From Rhodonellum psychrophilum GCM71 = DSM 17998 (lineage in GTDB: Bacteria; Bacteroidota; Bacteroidia; Cytophagales; Cyclobacteriaceae): DNA of 64,000 nucleotides. The notes below the pieces were generated by a model that worked only from the letters and a program-made list of their open reading frames with translations, had not been told where the DNA came from and did no database searches. This document shows positions 10,331-19,136 of the stretch, one piece after another. Both the position numbers and the translations under genes were made by a program. How positions within the stretch are numbered: position 1 is the stretch's first letter; every line of letters starts with the position of its first letter. Location: the NCBI RefSeq assembly GCF_000381545.1, contig NZ_KB906675.1:310001-374000 (forward strand), read 5' to 3'.

Positions 10331-11428
10331 ATGGCTTTACAATGCGGTATCGTTGGACTTCCCAACGTTGGAAAATCTACTTTATTCAATGCTATATCCA
10401 GTGCAAAAGCCGAAGCGGCAAATTTCCCTTTTTGTACTATTGAGCCCAATGTCGGGATGGTTACTGTTCCGGACAGAAGATTACAGATCTTGGAAGCACT
10501 TGTAAAACCACAAAGGGTTTTGCCAACGGTCATCGAATTTGTCGATATTGCCGGCCTAGTCAAAGGCGCAAGCAAAGGCGAAGGTTTGGGAAATAAATTC
10601 TTGGCAAATATCAGGGAAGTTGATGCCATTATCCACGTAATCAGGTGTTTTGATGACGACAATGTAGTGCACGTAGCAGGCGGAGTCGATCCGCTTTTTG
10701 ACAAAGAAGTCATTGACACAGAATTACAGCTGAAGGATATTGATTCGGTGGATAAAAAAATCCAAAAAACTGAAAAAGTTGCCAAATCCGGAGATGCTAA
10801 GGCTAGAAGGGAATTGGAAACCCTTCAGTTGTTCAAGAAAGAACTTACTGAGGGTAAAAATGCAAGATCAATTGACGTAGAAAAAGAGGATCTTGAAGTT
10901 CTTAGGGATTTGCATTTATTGACCTTGAAGCCTGTCCTTTATGTCGCCAATGTGGACGAAGCAAGTATTTTAACAGGCAATGCCTTTGTGGATAAGCTTA
11001 GGGCAGAAGTTGAAAAAGAAAATGCTTCGGTTATTGTACTTTGTGCTTCCATCGAGGAGCAGATTGCGGAATTTGATGAGCCAGAAGAAAAGGCACTTTT
11101 CCTTTCAGAATATGGATTGGATGAAAGCGGATTGAATAAATTGATCACGGCAGCATACTCATTATTGGATTTAATCACCTATTTCACGGCTGGAGTACAG
11201 GAAGTACGTGCTTGGACGATTAAAAAAGGCTGGAAAGCACCGCAAGCCGCTGGAGTGATCCACACAGATTTCGAAAGAGGATTCATCAAGGCTGAAGTCA
11301 TAAAACTTCCTGACTACGAGCAATTTAAAACTGAGGCTGCCTGTAGGGAAAATGGTAAAATTTCCATCGAAGGAAAAGAATACGTGGTTCAAGATGGTGA
11401 TATCATGCATTTTAGGTTTAATGTATAA
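10331..11428 (+). CDS. ychF: Redox-regulated ATPase/GTPase YchF (Ola1)
   Basis: A 365-residue Obg-family P-loop protein that binds ribosomes and prefers ATP. The N-terminal G1 loop GLPNVGKST (residues 8-16), switch region DIAGLVKGASKGEGLGNKFL, NVDE in place of the G4 NKxD, a helical insert and a C-terminal TGS domain (YFTAGVQEVRAWTI...GWKAPQAAGVIHTDFERGFIKAEV) are all visible. It follows the AI-2E gene by 14 bases, so it may be co-transcribed with it. It is followed on the same strand by cas6, which has its own promoter. Confidence 0.97.
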   Translation: MALQCGIVGLPNVGKSTLFNAISSAKAEAANFPFCTIEPNVGMVTVPDRRLQILEALVKPQRVLPTVIEFVDIAGLVKGASKGEGLGNKFLANIREVDAIIHVIRCFDDDNVVHVAGGVDPLFDKEVIDTELQLKDIDSVDKKIQKTEKVAKSGDAKARRELETLQLFKKELTEGKNARSIDVEKEDLEVLRDLHLLTLKPVLYVANVDEASILTGNAFVDKLRAEVEKENASVIVLCASIEEQIAEFDEPEEKALFLSEYGLDESGLNKLITAAYSLLDLITYFTAGVQEVRAWTIKKGWKAPQAAGVIHTDFERGFIKAEVIKLPDYEQFKTEAACRENGKISIEGKEYVVQDGDIMHFRFNV

Positions 11429-11449
11429 TATATTCTTAAATTTTTTTTG

Positions 11450-11457
11450 TACTTTTG
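11450..11457 (+). promoter_or_regulatory. -7 box of cas6
   Basis: TACTTTTG exactly fits TAnnTTTG, 22 bases after the ychF stop and 75 bases before the cas6 GTG, suggesting cas6 is transcribed independently with a leader of about 70 bases. Confidence 0.55.
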
Positions 11458-11532
11458 CAAGAAGCATTACAGTTTGTAAAACGTTTAATTATCAGTTTTA
11501 AATTTTTGTTTAATTTTCTTTTTTAAAAACCC

Positions 11533-12402
11533 GTGAGAATAAGATTAATATTTTCGTTAAAAAACAAAGGTGCTTATTTACCCTTTCATCACCAGTATAT
11601 ACTGGCGCAATTCCTCAAAGGTCTCATCGTAAAAGGTGGGAGAGAAGAATTTTTCAACTACAATTACTTCAATTTCTCTGGTCTAAAAGGACAGACCAAA
11701 GTAAGTCGAAGCGGATTACATTATTACTCAAGTTTAGTCACTTTAGTGCTTTCATCACCCAATGAAGAGTTTATGGACTATCTACTTGAGCAAGTATTTG
11801 ACACTCCGAAAATTGAGTTAGGCAATCTGATTCTCACTCCTGAGTACACCGAGCAGGAAATTGAACCTACCTTGGAAACATCAAACAAGTTTGTTTGTAT
11901 TTCTCCATTGGTACTTTTGACTCCATCATTCAATGATGAGTCGGGGAAAAGATTTATCAACCCGGATACAGATGAATTTTCTGATCTGTTGTATGAATCC
12001 ACCCTTACTCGTATGGAAAGATCAGGTTGGTATAGCCAGGAACAAATGGAATCTTTTTACAAGTTCCAAGTGGTTCCGGATATGAATTATGTAAATAAGC
12101 TGAGAGAGCAGCAAAAGAAATTTGCTAGAATCTACTCCGTCTATGACATGGATGTGAAATATGAGGTGAGAGGATATACTTTACCTTTTACCTTGTACGC
12201 AGCACCAGAAGTTCAAGATTTCGTGTTCAAATGTGGTTTGGGTGCCTTCACCCACAAGGGCTTCGGTATGCTGGATTTAGCAAACCATGCCACTGTCCAA
12301 AGAACGGAAACCTACAAGTTCAAAAGAGAAGGTTTTATTCCTTACAAAGCTCAGGAAAGAACCAGACCCTCTGAATCTGAAGAGAAAACCGAAGAAAATT
12401 AA
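11533..12402 (+). CDS. cas6: Solitary Cas6-family endoribonuclease
   Basis: A 289-residue protein of the usual Cas6 length starting at GTG. The N-terminus (MRIRLIFSLKN then LPFHHQYILAQFLKGLI) has the beta-strand plus helix of the first ferredoxin-like fold, with His19, His20 and Tyr22 as candidate catalytic residues. The C-terminal glycine-rich loop GLGAFTHKGFG (235-245) exactly fits the Cas6 pattern GxGxxxxxGFG. A charged tail of about 25 residues follows. Cas6 normally cuts pre-crRNA within repeats. Here there is no cas1, cas2, effector gene or repeat array in the window; neighbours are ychF and a T9SS gene. It may serve a CRISPR locus elsewhere or act on another RNA. Confidence 0.85.
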   Translation: MRIRLIFSLKNKGAYLPFHHQYILAQFLKGLIVKGGREEFFNYNYFNFSGLKGQTKVSRSGLHYYSSLVTLVLSSPNEEFMDYLLEQVFDTPKIELGNLILTPEYTEQEIEPTLETSNKFVCISPLVLLTPSFNDESGKRFINPDTDEFSDLLYESTLTRMERSGWYSQEQMESFYKFQVVPDMNYVNKLREQQKKFARIYSVYDMDVKYEVRGYTLPFTLYAAPEVQDFVFKCGLGAFTHKGFGMLDLANHATVQRTETYKFKREGFIPYKAQERTRPSESEEKTEEN

Positions 12403-12410
12403 CATCCTCA

Positions 12411-12443
12411 AAAATCCCGATCAAATGATCGGGATTTTTTTTT
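12411..12443. terminator. Bidirectional terminator between cas6 and the T9SS plug gene
   Basis: A 13-bp perfect stem AAAATCCCGATCA / TGATCGGGATTTT (12411-12423, 12426-12438) followed by T on the plus strand; it serves cas6 and, in reverse, touches the convergent gene's stop. Confidence 0.85.
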
Positions 12444-13710
12444 ATAGCCTTCTTTTGTTTGGATTAAGATTGACATATCCGATCAGTTCGTCATACCTGG
12501 ATCCCATATCCCGGTAATAAACCAAAACTTCATACTCATTTTCGGTTTCAAAATAATCCCCTTCCAAACTGCTGGTTTCCCATCCGTTCGCATGTAAATA
12601 AGCAAATTGATAATCATACCAACCTTGTTTCAACAATAGCTTGGCCTGATAAGTATTGGTTTTTTTGTTGAGTGTCATTTTTGCATTTGGATCTCTCCCC
12701 CATTGGGTCAGTGCTCCAATGATATATGGTGGTTCAAGGATACCATCTGAAGCCAGATTAAAAGTCGTCAGAAGGTATTCACTTTCAAGTTCATGGTTCT
12801 GCCTCTCAAAGTTGAAAATCGCATATTGACCATTCACATCAAGATATTGAGAATAGGTCAAAGTAGGCCTGGGCACATCCACCAAGGTTTCTGCATAGAC
12901 AATATCCTCCTCCATAGTTACTTTTGCTATGTTGACACCTCTAGTCCTCACATACCTTAGGTCAACAAACCTAAATTCATTGCCCGCCATAAAGGTATTT
13001 GTTCCATCAAACAATTGATATTCCATCATTTTGATGTCCTCTCGCACCATGGTGGGTTTTAAATCCATTTTGACATTGTCCCAGCGCTGGTTTTGTCGAA
13101 TGATAACTTTTAAAGTGTTTCTTGGGTCAAATACTTCTCGATTGTTATAATTCAAATTCAGGTTGATTTGCTGCGCACTTCTTCTTTTCTCAGTTTGGCT
13201 CGATGGAACTACCTTAGCCGCTACCTGAACTTGGTTTTGAAACACCATGAATCTCCTGGTCAATATGGTTTGCGATTCATCCCTATTGCGGTAAACCTGT
13301 ATGATGTAATTCCCAGATTTGGAAACTTTAGGAAGTAGGAAATTGTAATGGATGTAGGGAATCCTTGTATTGATGGAATAAGAATAGTCAAGTATATTAA
13401 ACTCGTTGAACTGATTCAGGTACTCATTTTCTTTCAAATCAGAGGGGCTCCAATCTGAATTGCAGTGGATGATCTTTGCTGAATATTGGTCAGGGTCAAA
13501 GGACAAGTCGTCAAAGGTAAGATTCAGTGGTAAATTTGCTCCCAAAGCGATCACTGGAGAACTCAATTGACTGGCAAAATCGGTTGAATTGGGAAAAAGT
13601 CTAACCGACTGGATGTTTTCTTCAAATATCCTGTCAAACATAACTTGTTGCCCAAATAATTGGGCATGGAATACAAATCCAGTAATAAGGAGGGATAGAA
13701 AGGCTTTCAT
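12442..13710 (-). CDS. Type IX secretion system plug protein (DUF5103)
   Basis: A 422-residue secreted protein; the ATG at 13710 gives a good signal peptide (MKAFLSLLITGFVFHAQLFGQ) and is preferred to the ATG at 13731. The N-terminal part (VRLFPNSTDFASQLSSPVIALGANLPLNLTFDDL, DQYSAKIIHCNSDW) and the C-terminal part (LTYSQYLDVNGQYAIFNFERQNHELESEYLL...GALTQWGRDPNAKMTLN) match DUF5103. In Flavobacterium johnsoniae a member of this family plugs the SprA translocon of the type IX secretion system from the periplasm. This implies the organism has a T9SS, whose other genes lie elsewhere. Confidence 0.85.
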   Translation of the reverse strand: MKAFLSLLITGFVFHAQLFGQQVMFDRIFEENIQSVRLFPNSTDFASQLSSPVIALGANLPLNLTFDDLSFDPDQYSAKIIHCNSDWSPSDLKENEYLNQFNEFNILDYSYSINTRIPYIHYNFLLPKVSKSGNYIIQVYRNRDESQTILTRRFMVFQNQVQVAAKVVPSSQTEKRRSAQQINLNLNYNNREVFDPRNTLKVIIRQNQRWDNVKMDLKPTMVREDIKMMEYQLFDGTNTFMAGNEFRFVDLRYVRTRGVNIAKVTMEEDIVYAETLVDVPRPTLTYSQYLDVNGQYAIFNFERQNHELESEYLLTTFNLASDGILEPPYIIGALTQWGRDPNAKMTLNKKTNTYQAKLLLKQGWYDYQFAYLHANGWETSSLEGDYFETENEYEVLVYYRDMGSRYDELIGYVNLNPNKRRL

Positions 13711-13737
13711 CTTATTTATTTTAATGAACATTCAATA

Positions 13738-13786
13738 TAAAAAAATAATGCCAAACTATCTCTTTACAAAGTAGTTTGGCATTATT
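13738..13786 (-). terminator. Terminator of the ABC-F gene
   Basis: A 14-bp perfect stem AATAATGCCAAACT / AGTTTGGCATTATT (13744-13757, 13773-13786) with a 15-base loop, followed on the minus strand by T residues. Confidence 0.85.
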
Positions 13787-13805
13787 TGAAAAACAATGCG
13801 CAGAT

Positions 13806-15734
13806 TTAAGAAAGCACTTCTTGGAGAAGACCAATTTCCTCCACCAAGGATTCCCATTTCAAATTCAAGGTTTCTTCTTTTTGTTTGAACTGAAGATATT
13901 TTTGATTTGCTTTTTGCAATTTATCCGCATCGGCAAAAACTTCTGGACTGGCCATTTCTACTTCCAATCCCTTCTTTTTGGTTTCTATTTGAAGAATCTC
14001 CGCTTCAATAAGCGTCAATTCCTGCTCCTTTTTTTTTAAGTCCTTTTTAGCTTGGTTGGTTTCGGAAGGAGGAACATCCTTTTTCTTGTTCTCGACTTTG
14101 GCTTTTGGCTCGCTTTTTACCTTTGCGGCCACACTATCCTGATTTTTGGCTTGCCATTCCACATACTCATCGTAGGTTCCTGGATATTCTTTTATCTCAT
14201 GATTTTCGATATACCAAATCTTGTTGGCAACTCCCCTGATGAAATGTCTATCGTGGGAAACCGTGATAAAAGTTCCTTCATACTGCTCCAGCGCCTGAAT
14301 CAATATATTTACAGACTGGATGTCCAAGTGATTGGTTGGCTCATCCAAAAGCAGGAAATTGGCTTCAGAGATCAAAGTCTTGGCCAATGCCACCCTTGAT
14401 TTTTCCCCACCGGAAAGGACTTTTATTTTCTTGAAAACATCATCGCTACTAAAAAGGAAACAGCCTAGTACGCCGCGCAATTCTGTCTCTGACTTGTCAG
14501 ATCCTGCTTGCACCATTTCCTGGATAATCTCATTGTTGATGTTCAAAGCCTCCAACTGATGCTGGGCATAAAATGACTTGATCACGTTAAAGCCTTGCTC
14601 ACTTTTCCCTTCCACGGGTTCTGTCCCACTCAAAATCCTCAAGAGTGTTGATTTCCCCTTTCCATTGGCACCGATCAAAGCGATTTTATCTCCTCTTTCT
14701 ATCCTTACTGTGGTGTTTTTCAAAATCACCAGGTCTCCATAAGCCTTGGAAACATGATCCAAAACAACAACGTCCCTTCCTGATTTTTGGGAAAACTTGA
14801 ATTTGAAATTCACTGAAACATTATTGTCCACCACCTCAGAAACCCGATCCAGCCTTCCCAAGGCCTTCACCCGAGATTGGACTTGATTGGATTTGGTAGC
14901 CTTTGCCCTGAAGCGTTCAATAAACTTTTCAGTTTGCTTGATCATCTGCTGCTGGTTTTCATAGGCATTTTGCTGGATTTCCATCCGCTCCTTTTTCTCT
15001 TCTTTGTAAAAAGAATAGTTACCGGAATACTGTATGAGACTTTCATTCGTGACTTCCACCACCGAATCAATGCAATTGTCAAGAAAATCCTGATCGTGGG
15101 AAACCACGACTACGGCTCCTTCATATCCCTTCAGATAGTTTTCAACCCATTGGATGGAAGGCAAATCCAAGTGGTTGGTAGGTTCATCCAACATCAACAA
15201 TGCTGGCTTTTCCAAAAGCAACTTCGCCAGCATTACCCTCATTCTCCACCCACCGGAAAAAGTCTTCAGTGGCCTGTTCAAATCTTTTGTATTGAAACCG
15301 ATTCCTTCCAGTACCTCTTCGGCTTTGGCTTTGATGGTGTAGCCTTCATTTGCCTCAAACTGATCCTGCAAATGGGCAAGTTTATGCAATACTTCTTCGG
15401 AATAATCGGTTTCCATCAACTTAAGCGTTGCATCGATTTCGTCCTGAAGTTTTAGCGTGTCTTTAAAGGCCTCTAAAGCCACATCCAATATACTGTCCTC
15501 AGACAGATAAGAAAGTAAATCCTGGTTCAAGAATCCAATGGTGCAATCTTTGGCTTTTTGGATATCCCCTGAAGAAGGTTGAAAATCACCGTTTATTATT
15601 TTCAATAAGGTGGATTTGCCAGTTCCATTGGCGCCGACAAGTCCAATTTTGTCTTTTGGTTTTATGTGCAGAGAGGCATTTTCATACAAAGCTCTCCCTC
15701 CAATAAAATAGGATAGGTTGTTCATTGATAACAT
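13806..15734 (-). CDS. ABC-F family ATPase (Uup/YdiF-like)
   Basis: A 642-residue cytoplasmic protein with two ABC domains and no membrane segment. Domain 1 has Walker A GANGTGKST, signature FSGGWRMR and Walker B LLMLDEPTNHLD. Domain 2 has GANGKGKST, LSGGEKSR and LLLDEPTNHLD. The linker between them is charged (KATKSNQVQSRVKAL). A C-terminal coiled coil (about 560-640, KKDLKKKEQELTLIEAEIL) is like the DNA- or ribosome-binding arm of Uup/YdiF. ABC-F proteins bind the ribosomal E site and relieve stalled translation; some give antibiotic protection, but nothing here marks it as a resistance gene. A -7 box lies only a few bases before the ATG, giving a very short leader. Confidence 0.93.
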   Translation of the reverse strand: MLSMNNLSYFIGGRALYENASLHIKPKDKIGLVGANGTGKSTLLKIINGDFQPSSGDIQKAKDCTIGFLNQDLLSYLSEDSILDVALEAFKDTLKLQDEIDATLKLMETDYSEEVLHKLAHLQDQFEANEGYTIKAKAEEVLEGIGFNTKDLNRPLKTFSGGWRMRVMLAKLLLEKPALLMLDEPTNHLDLPSIQWVENYLKGYEGAVVVVSHDQDFLDNCIDSVVEVTNESLIQYSGNYSFYKEEKKERMEIQQNAYENQQQMIKQTEKFIERFRAKATKSNQVQSRVKALGRLDRVSEVVDNNVSVNFKFKFSQKSGRDVVVLDHVSKAYGDLVILKNTTVRIERGDKIALIGANGKGKSTLLRILSGTEPVEGKSEQGFNVIKSFYAQHQLEALNINNEIIQEMVQAGSDKSETELRGVLGCFLFSSDDVFKKIKVLSGGEKSRVALAKTLISEANFLLLDEPTNHLDIQSVNILIQALEQYEGTFITVSHDRHFIRGVANKIWYIENHEIKEYPGTYDEYVEWQAKNQDSVAAKVKSEPKAKVENKKKDVPPSETNQAKKDLKKKEQELTLIEAEILQIETKKKGLEVEMASPEVFADADKLQKANQKYLQFKQKEETLNLKWESLVEEIGLLQEVLS

Positions 15735-15738
15735 GGTG

Positions 15739-15746
15739 CAAAAATA
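15739..15746 (-). promoter_or_regulatory. -7 box of the ABC-F gene
   Basis: TATTTTTG on the minus strand ends 4 bases before the first ATG (15734). The transcript may be nearly leaderless or start translation at the second ATG (15725). Confidence 0.5.
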
Positions 15747-15829
15747 CGGAATCTCCCATTCATAAAATATTTACTGGAAAAAATTAACGATATTTCTGAT
15801 CTTACAGGCCAAATAAAAACCTTTTCACC

Positions 15830-16957
15830 ATGTTCAGATCTCTTTTTTTCCTCAGTTCTCTATTTTTAAGCCTTTCTTGTTCGGGGCAAAACACCAAGTC
15901 CGGGGAAATAAAACTTGAAACGATCACCTTACCAGAGAATTTCAAAATCAGCGTTTGGGCAGATCAAGTGCCCAATGCAAGATCGCTGGCAAGGAGCGAT
16001 GAAGGGATCGTTTTTGTTGGCAACAGGCAGGGAGACAAAGTATATGCGCTCCAAGACACGGATGGCGATGGGAAAGCAGACAAAAAATACGTTTTGGCGG
16101 AAGGTCTTCGAATGCCAAATGGAGTGGCTTTCAAGGATGGTGATCTTTATGTGGCTGAAGTCAGCCGCATATTGCGGTTCAAGGACATTTCCAATTCACT
16201 GGGAAACCCAACGTATGAAGTAGTCTCAGATCAATTTCCTGACAAAGCACATCATGGCTGGAAATTTATCGCCTTTGGGCCTGACGGAAAATTATATGTG
16301 CCGGTGGGTGCTCCCTGCAATATCTGTGAACCTGAAGAGGAAATTTTTGCTTCTATCACCCGAATCGATGTCAACGATCCACAGTCAAAACCAGAAATTT
16401 TCGCAAAAGGAGTAAGGAATACAGTTGGCTTTGACTGGCATCCTGAAACAGGTGAATTGTGGTTTACGGAGAACAACCGTGACATGATGGGCGATGATGT
16501 TCCGGACTGTGAATTGAATGCTGCTCCAGAAAAAGGCATGCATTTCGGCTACCCCTATTGGCATGCTGGCGATGTGAAGGACCCGGAGTTTGGAAACAAA
16601 GGGAAATCGATGGGAAGTTATACTGCTCCAAAAGCAAAACTAGGCGCCCATACCGCCCCTTTAGGAATGCGATTCTATACTGGCCAAATGTTCCCTGACA
16701 CCTATCGCAACTCCATCCTCATCGCAAAACATGGGTCTTGGAACAGAAGTAAAAAAGTGGGTTATCAACTGACAAACATTACGTTAGACACCAACAGTGG
16801 AGTAGAAAAAGAGACAGTTTTCGCTGAGGGATGGTTGAATCACGAAACCCAGGAAGTCTGGGGAAGACCAGTGGATGTTTTGGAAATGCCTGATGGAAGT
16901 CTTTTGGTCTCAGACGATATGGCCAATTGCATTTATAGAATCACTTATGAGAAATAA
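15830..16957 (+). CDS. Sorbosone/glucose dehydrogenase-like beta-propeller lipoprotein
   Basis: A 375-residue protein with a lipoprotein signal ending LSLSC (lipid-anchored Cys17). The remainder is a six-bladed propeller of the GSDH/L-sorbosone dehydrogenase type: ITLPENFKISVWADQVPNARSLA, GNRQGDKVYALQDTDGDGKAD, LRMPNGVAFKDGDLYVAEVSRILRF, HHGWKFIAFGPDGKLYVPVGAPCNIC, TENNRDMMGDDVPDCELN, GRPVDVLEMPDGSLLVSDD. Family members use PQQ to oxidise sugars in the periplasm, but many Bacteroidota members are uncharacterised. No PQQ biosynthesis gene is in the window. It is divergent from ABC-F and ends in a terminator shared with the convergent ABC1 kinase gene. Confidence 0.85.
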   Translation: MFRSLFFLSSLFLSLSCSGQNTKSGEIKLETITLPENFKISVWADQVPNARSLARSDEGIVFVGNRQGDKVYALQDTDGDGKADKKYVLAEGLRMPNGVAFKDGDLYVAEVSRILRFKDISNSLGNPTYEVVSDQFPDKAHHGWKFIAFGPDGKLYVPVGAPCNICEPEEEIFASITRIDVNDPQSKPEIFAKGVRNTVGFDWHPETGELWFTENNRDMMGDDVPDCELNAAPEKGMHFGYPYWHAGDVKDPEFGNKGKSMGSYTAPKAKLGAHTAPLGMRFYTGQMFPDTYRNSILIAKHGSWNRSKKVGYQLTNITLDTNSGVEKETVFAEGWLNHETQEVWGRPVDVLEMPDGSLLVSDDMANCIYRITYEK

Positions 16958-16958
16958 A

Positions 16959-16994
16959 AAAATGCTGATTAGGTTTAAATCTAATCAGCATTTT
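16959..16994. terminator. Bidirectional terminator
   Basis: A 14-bp stem AAAATGCTGATTAG / CTAATCAGCATTTT (16959-16972, 16981-16994) with an 8-base loop, between two convergent genes; T- and A-rich on both flanks. Confidence 0.85.
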
Positions 16995-17019
16995 ATATTT
17001 TTTCATGCTTTGAATACTA

Positions 17020-18339
17020 CTATTTCAACCAATCGGGCTTTGTGGTGACCACAGTTGCCTGCAACTGATTCAGAAGATTGTACACGCCGAAATAAGTACG
17101 ATTGATATAAAGGCCATGTCGTGAACCCCTTGCTTGCCTCGACTTTCTAAACATTTTCTCATTAGAAATCCGATCACCCAATTGGAAGATTTTTTCAAAA
17201 TACGTGTCATCTGAAAAATCAAAGGTGTCTACGTGAAAAGGTTTTCCCAACAAGGAGATCATTTCCTTAAAAACACTCTTAAAATAGAGTTTTTCCTCAT
17301 CGTTGTCTTTTTCACTGATAAACTCAAGGTTGTAGAAAATCTCATTCAACTCCTCTTCATTCATCAGTAAATCCCTTTTGATCAATGAGAAGTATCCATG
17401 ATAGAAATCCTCCGGAATGACTTTAACGCAGCCAAAATCAATTATCCCCAATGTTCCATCGGGTTGAATGATAAAGTTACCCGGATGGGGATCCGCATGT
17501 ACCTGCATCAGGTTATGGACTTGATGGTGATAAAAATCCCATAAGGCCTGTCCTATTCTGTTTTTTTGCTCTTGCGTGGGATTCGACTCCAACCATTCCT
17601 TGATATGAAGACCATTCAACCAATCCATGGTGATGATCCTTTCACTGCTTAAGTCACTGTAATATTTAGGGAAAACAAGATCTTTTATGTGTGCACAAGC
17701 CTCAGAAATTTCTCTGGATCGATCAACTTCCAACACATAGTCTGTTTCTTCGAGAAGTTTTTCCTCCACCTCATCCATGTAGTGATCCAACTCCTTCACA
17801 TTCATATTGAGCAATCTCAATGCAAATGGCCTGACCAATTTTAGATCCGAGCTTACTGAATCTGCAACGCCAGGATATTGGATTTTGACCGCATAGGTCT
17901 TTCCATCTTTCGTTGCCTGGTGTACCTGACCGATGGATGCGGCATTGATGGCCGACTTGGTGAAGGTATCAAACATCTGATCTGGATTTTTCCCAAAGTA
18001 CTTTTGGAAGGTCTTTATGACTAAGGGAAAAGAAAGCGGAGGCGCACTGTATTGCGCCATCGTAAATTTATCTTGATATGCACGAGGCAAGATATTTTTA
18101 TCCATGGACATCATTTGGGCAACTTTCAGGGCAGAGCCTTTGAGTTCGCTCAATGAATTGTAAATGTCGGTTGCATTGTTGTTGTGCAGTTCTTCCTTGG
18201 TATGGGAGGGATTGACAACTTTTTTAGCATAATGCTTTACATAATTCCCACCTACCTTTGCTCCTGTGGTCAGAAATTTTGCTGCACGCTGTACTTTTGA
18301 TGTGGGAATATTCTGCTGCTCTTTCACCTTACTCTCCAT
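17020..18339 (-). CDS. ABC1/AarF-type atypical protein kinase
   Basis: A 439-residue UbiB/ABC1-family protein. The frame extends upstream to 18522, but ATG 18339 is preferred: it is preceded by AAAGGA and lies just after the TetR stop, while the extra 61 residues look random. Visible motifs are the KxGQ-like KGSALKVAQMMS, SIGQVHQA with the kinase lysine in YAVKIQYPGV, HADPHPGNFI (catalytic loop) and IDFGCVK (DFG). Family members act in isoprenoid-quinone biosynthesis or lipid homeostasis and bind ATP; this one has no C-terminal membrane helices visible. It lies 11 bases after the TetR-like gene, forming a two-gene operon. Confidence 0.88.
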   Translation of the reverse strand: MESKVKEQQNIPTSKVQRAAKFLTTGAKVGGNYVKHYAKKVVNPSHTKEELHNNNATDIYNSLSELKGSALKVAQMMSMDKNILPRAYQDKFTMAQYSAPPLSFPLVIKTFQKYFGKNPDQMFDTFTKSAINAASIGQVHQATKDGKTYAVKIQYPGVADSVSSDLKLVRPFALRLLNMNVKELDHYMDEVEEKLLEETDYVLEVDRSREISEACAHIKDLVFPKYYSDLSSERIITMDWLNGLHIKEWLESNPTQEQKNRIGQALWDFYHHQVHNLMQVHADPHPGNFIIQPDGTLGIIDFGCVKVIPEDFYHGYFSLIKRDLLMNEEELNEIFYNLEFISEKDNDEEKLYFKSVFKEMISLLGKPFHVDTFDFSDDTYFEKIFQLGDRISNEKMFRKSRQARGSRHGLYINRTYFGVYNLLNQLQATVVTTKPDWLK

Positions 18340-18350
18340 GATTCCTTTGA

Positions 18351-19016
18351 TTATTTGTTCTGATATAAAAATTTTGCAAAATCGATAAAGGTGTCCAAAG
18401 CGCTTTTCCCCATAAGGTCGAAAGCAAGGTTTACTGATTTTTCGATAGCGGCATCCGTTTTTTCGAAGGCTGGTGAAGCATCTTTCAACCAAAATTGAAA
18501 GACAAACCACACCTGAAACCAAAGCGCATCATCGTAGCGATCACTGATCACAGGTCTATTGGCGATTTCTTCCGTTTCTTTTCCCTCCAAGATGATCTCA
18601 TTGGCAAAATCCTTGAATTTGCTTTTGAAGACCTTAACTTCCATTGGTAAAAATTTATCCATTGACTTTTGGTCTTTGTAAATGGACAACAAATAAGACC
18701 TGTTTTTTTTCAGCTCTTCAACCCAAGTGAACAAGAAACCCAGTAGCTTCTCCCTTGCGCTGTATTCTTTGAAAACTTCTTGGGATTCAATATTGACAAT
18801 TGTATTTTCAAAAAGCTGCGCCCATACTGCTGATTTGATCGCCTCGAATGAAGTGAAATAATTGTAAAACTCCTCCTCTTTCATCTTCAAGTCTTTTGCG
18901 AACTTAAACACAGAAACAGGTTCTTTACCGTTTTCCAAAACATGTTCTATATAACCTGAAATTATTTTTGATTTTAGATCAGTCTTCACGGCCTTCTTTG
19001 CTGGTGCTTTTTCCAT
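18351..19016 (-). CDS. TetR-family transcriptional regulator
   Basis: About 221 residues from ATG 19016; an upstream frame to 19103 has no family-like sequence. The N-terminal helix-turn-helix region (KSKIISGYIEHVLENGKEPVSVFKFAKDLKMKEEEFYNYFTSFEAIKSAVW) has the TetR layout with YNYF in the recognition helix. The helical C-terminal part is the ligand-binding and dimer domain. It precedes the ABC1 kinase gene by 11 bases, so it probably controls its own operon, possibly in response to a lipid or membrane signal; the ligand is unknown. Confidence 0.8.
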   Translation of the reverse strand: MEKAPAKKAVKTDLKSKIISGYIEHVLENGKEPVSVFKFAKDLKMKEEEFYNYFTSFEAIKSAVWAQLFENTIVNIESQEVFKEYSAREKLLGFLFTWVEELKKNRSYLLSIYKDQKSMDKFLPMEVKVFKSKFKDFANEIILEGKETEEIANRPVISDRYDDALWFQVWFVFQFWLKDASPAFEKTDAAIEKSVNLAFDLMGKSALDTFIDFAKFLYQNK

Positions 19017-19081
19017 AGTGATTTCATTTGATATGGATATAACCAAAAAACAAGCGCTTCGGTTTAGGGAATCTATAAATA

Positions 19082-19111
19082 AAAAAACCTTGGGCTTACC
19101 CAAGGTTTTTT
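19082..19111 (-). terminator. Terminator of hslV
   Basis: A 13-bp stem AAAAAACCTTGGG / CCCAAGGTTTTTT (19082-19094, 19099-19111) with a 4-base loop, 26 bases beyond the hslV stop. Confidence 0.85.
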
Positions 19112-19136
19112 TATTTCCTTAAAACTCAAAAGGCTG

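Noticed and set aside
13806-15734. Antibiotic-resistance ABC-F
   Set aside because: Domain layout with a Uup-like C-terminal coiled coil is that of housekeeping ABC-F proteins; no resistance context is present.
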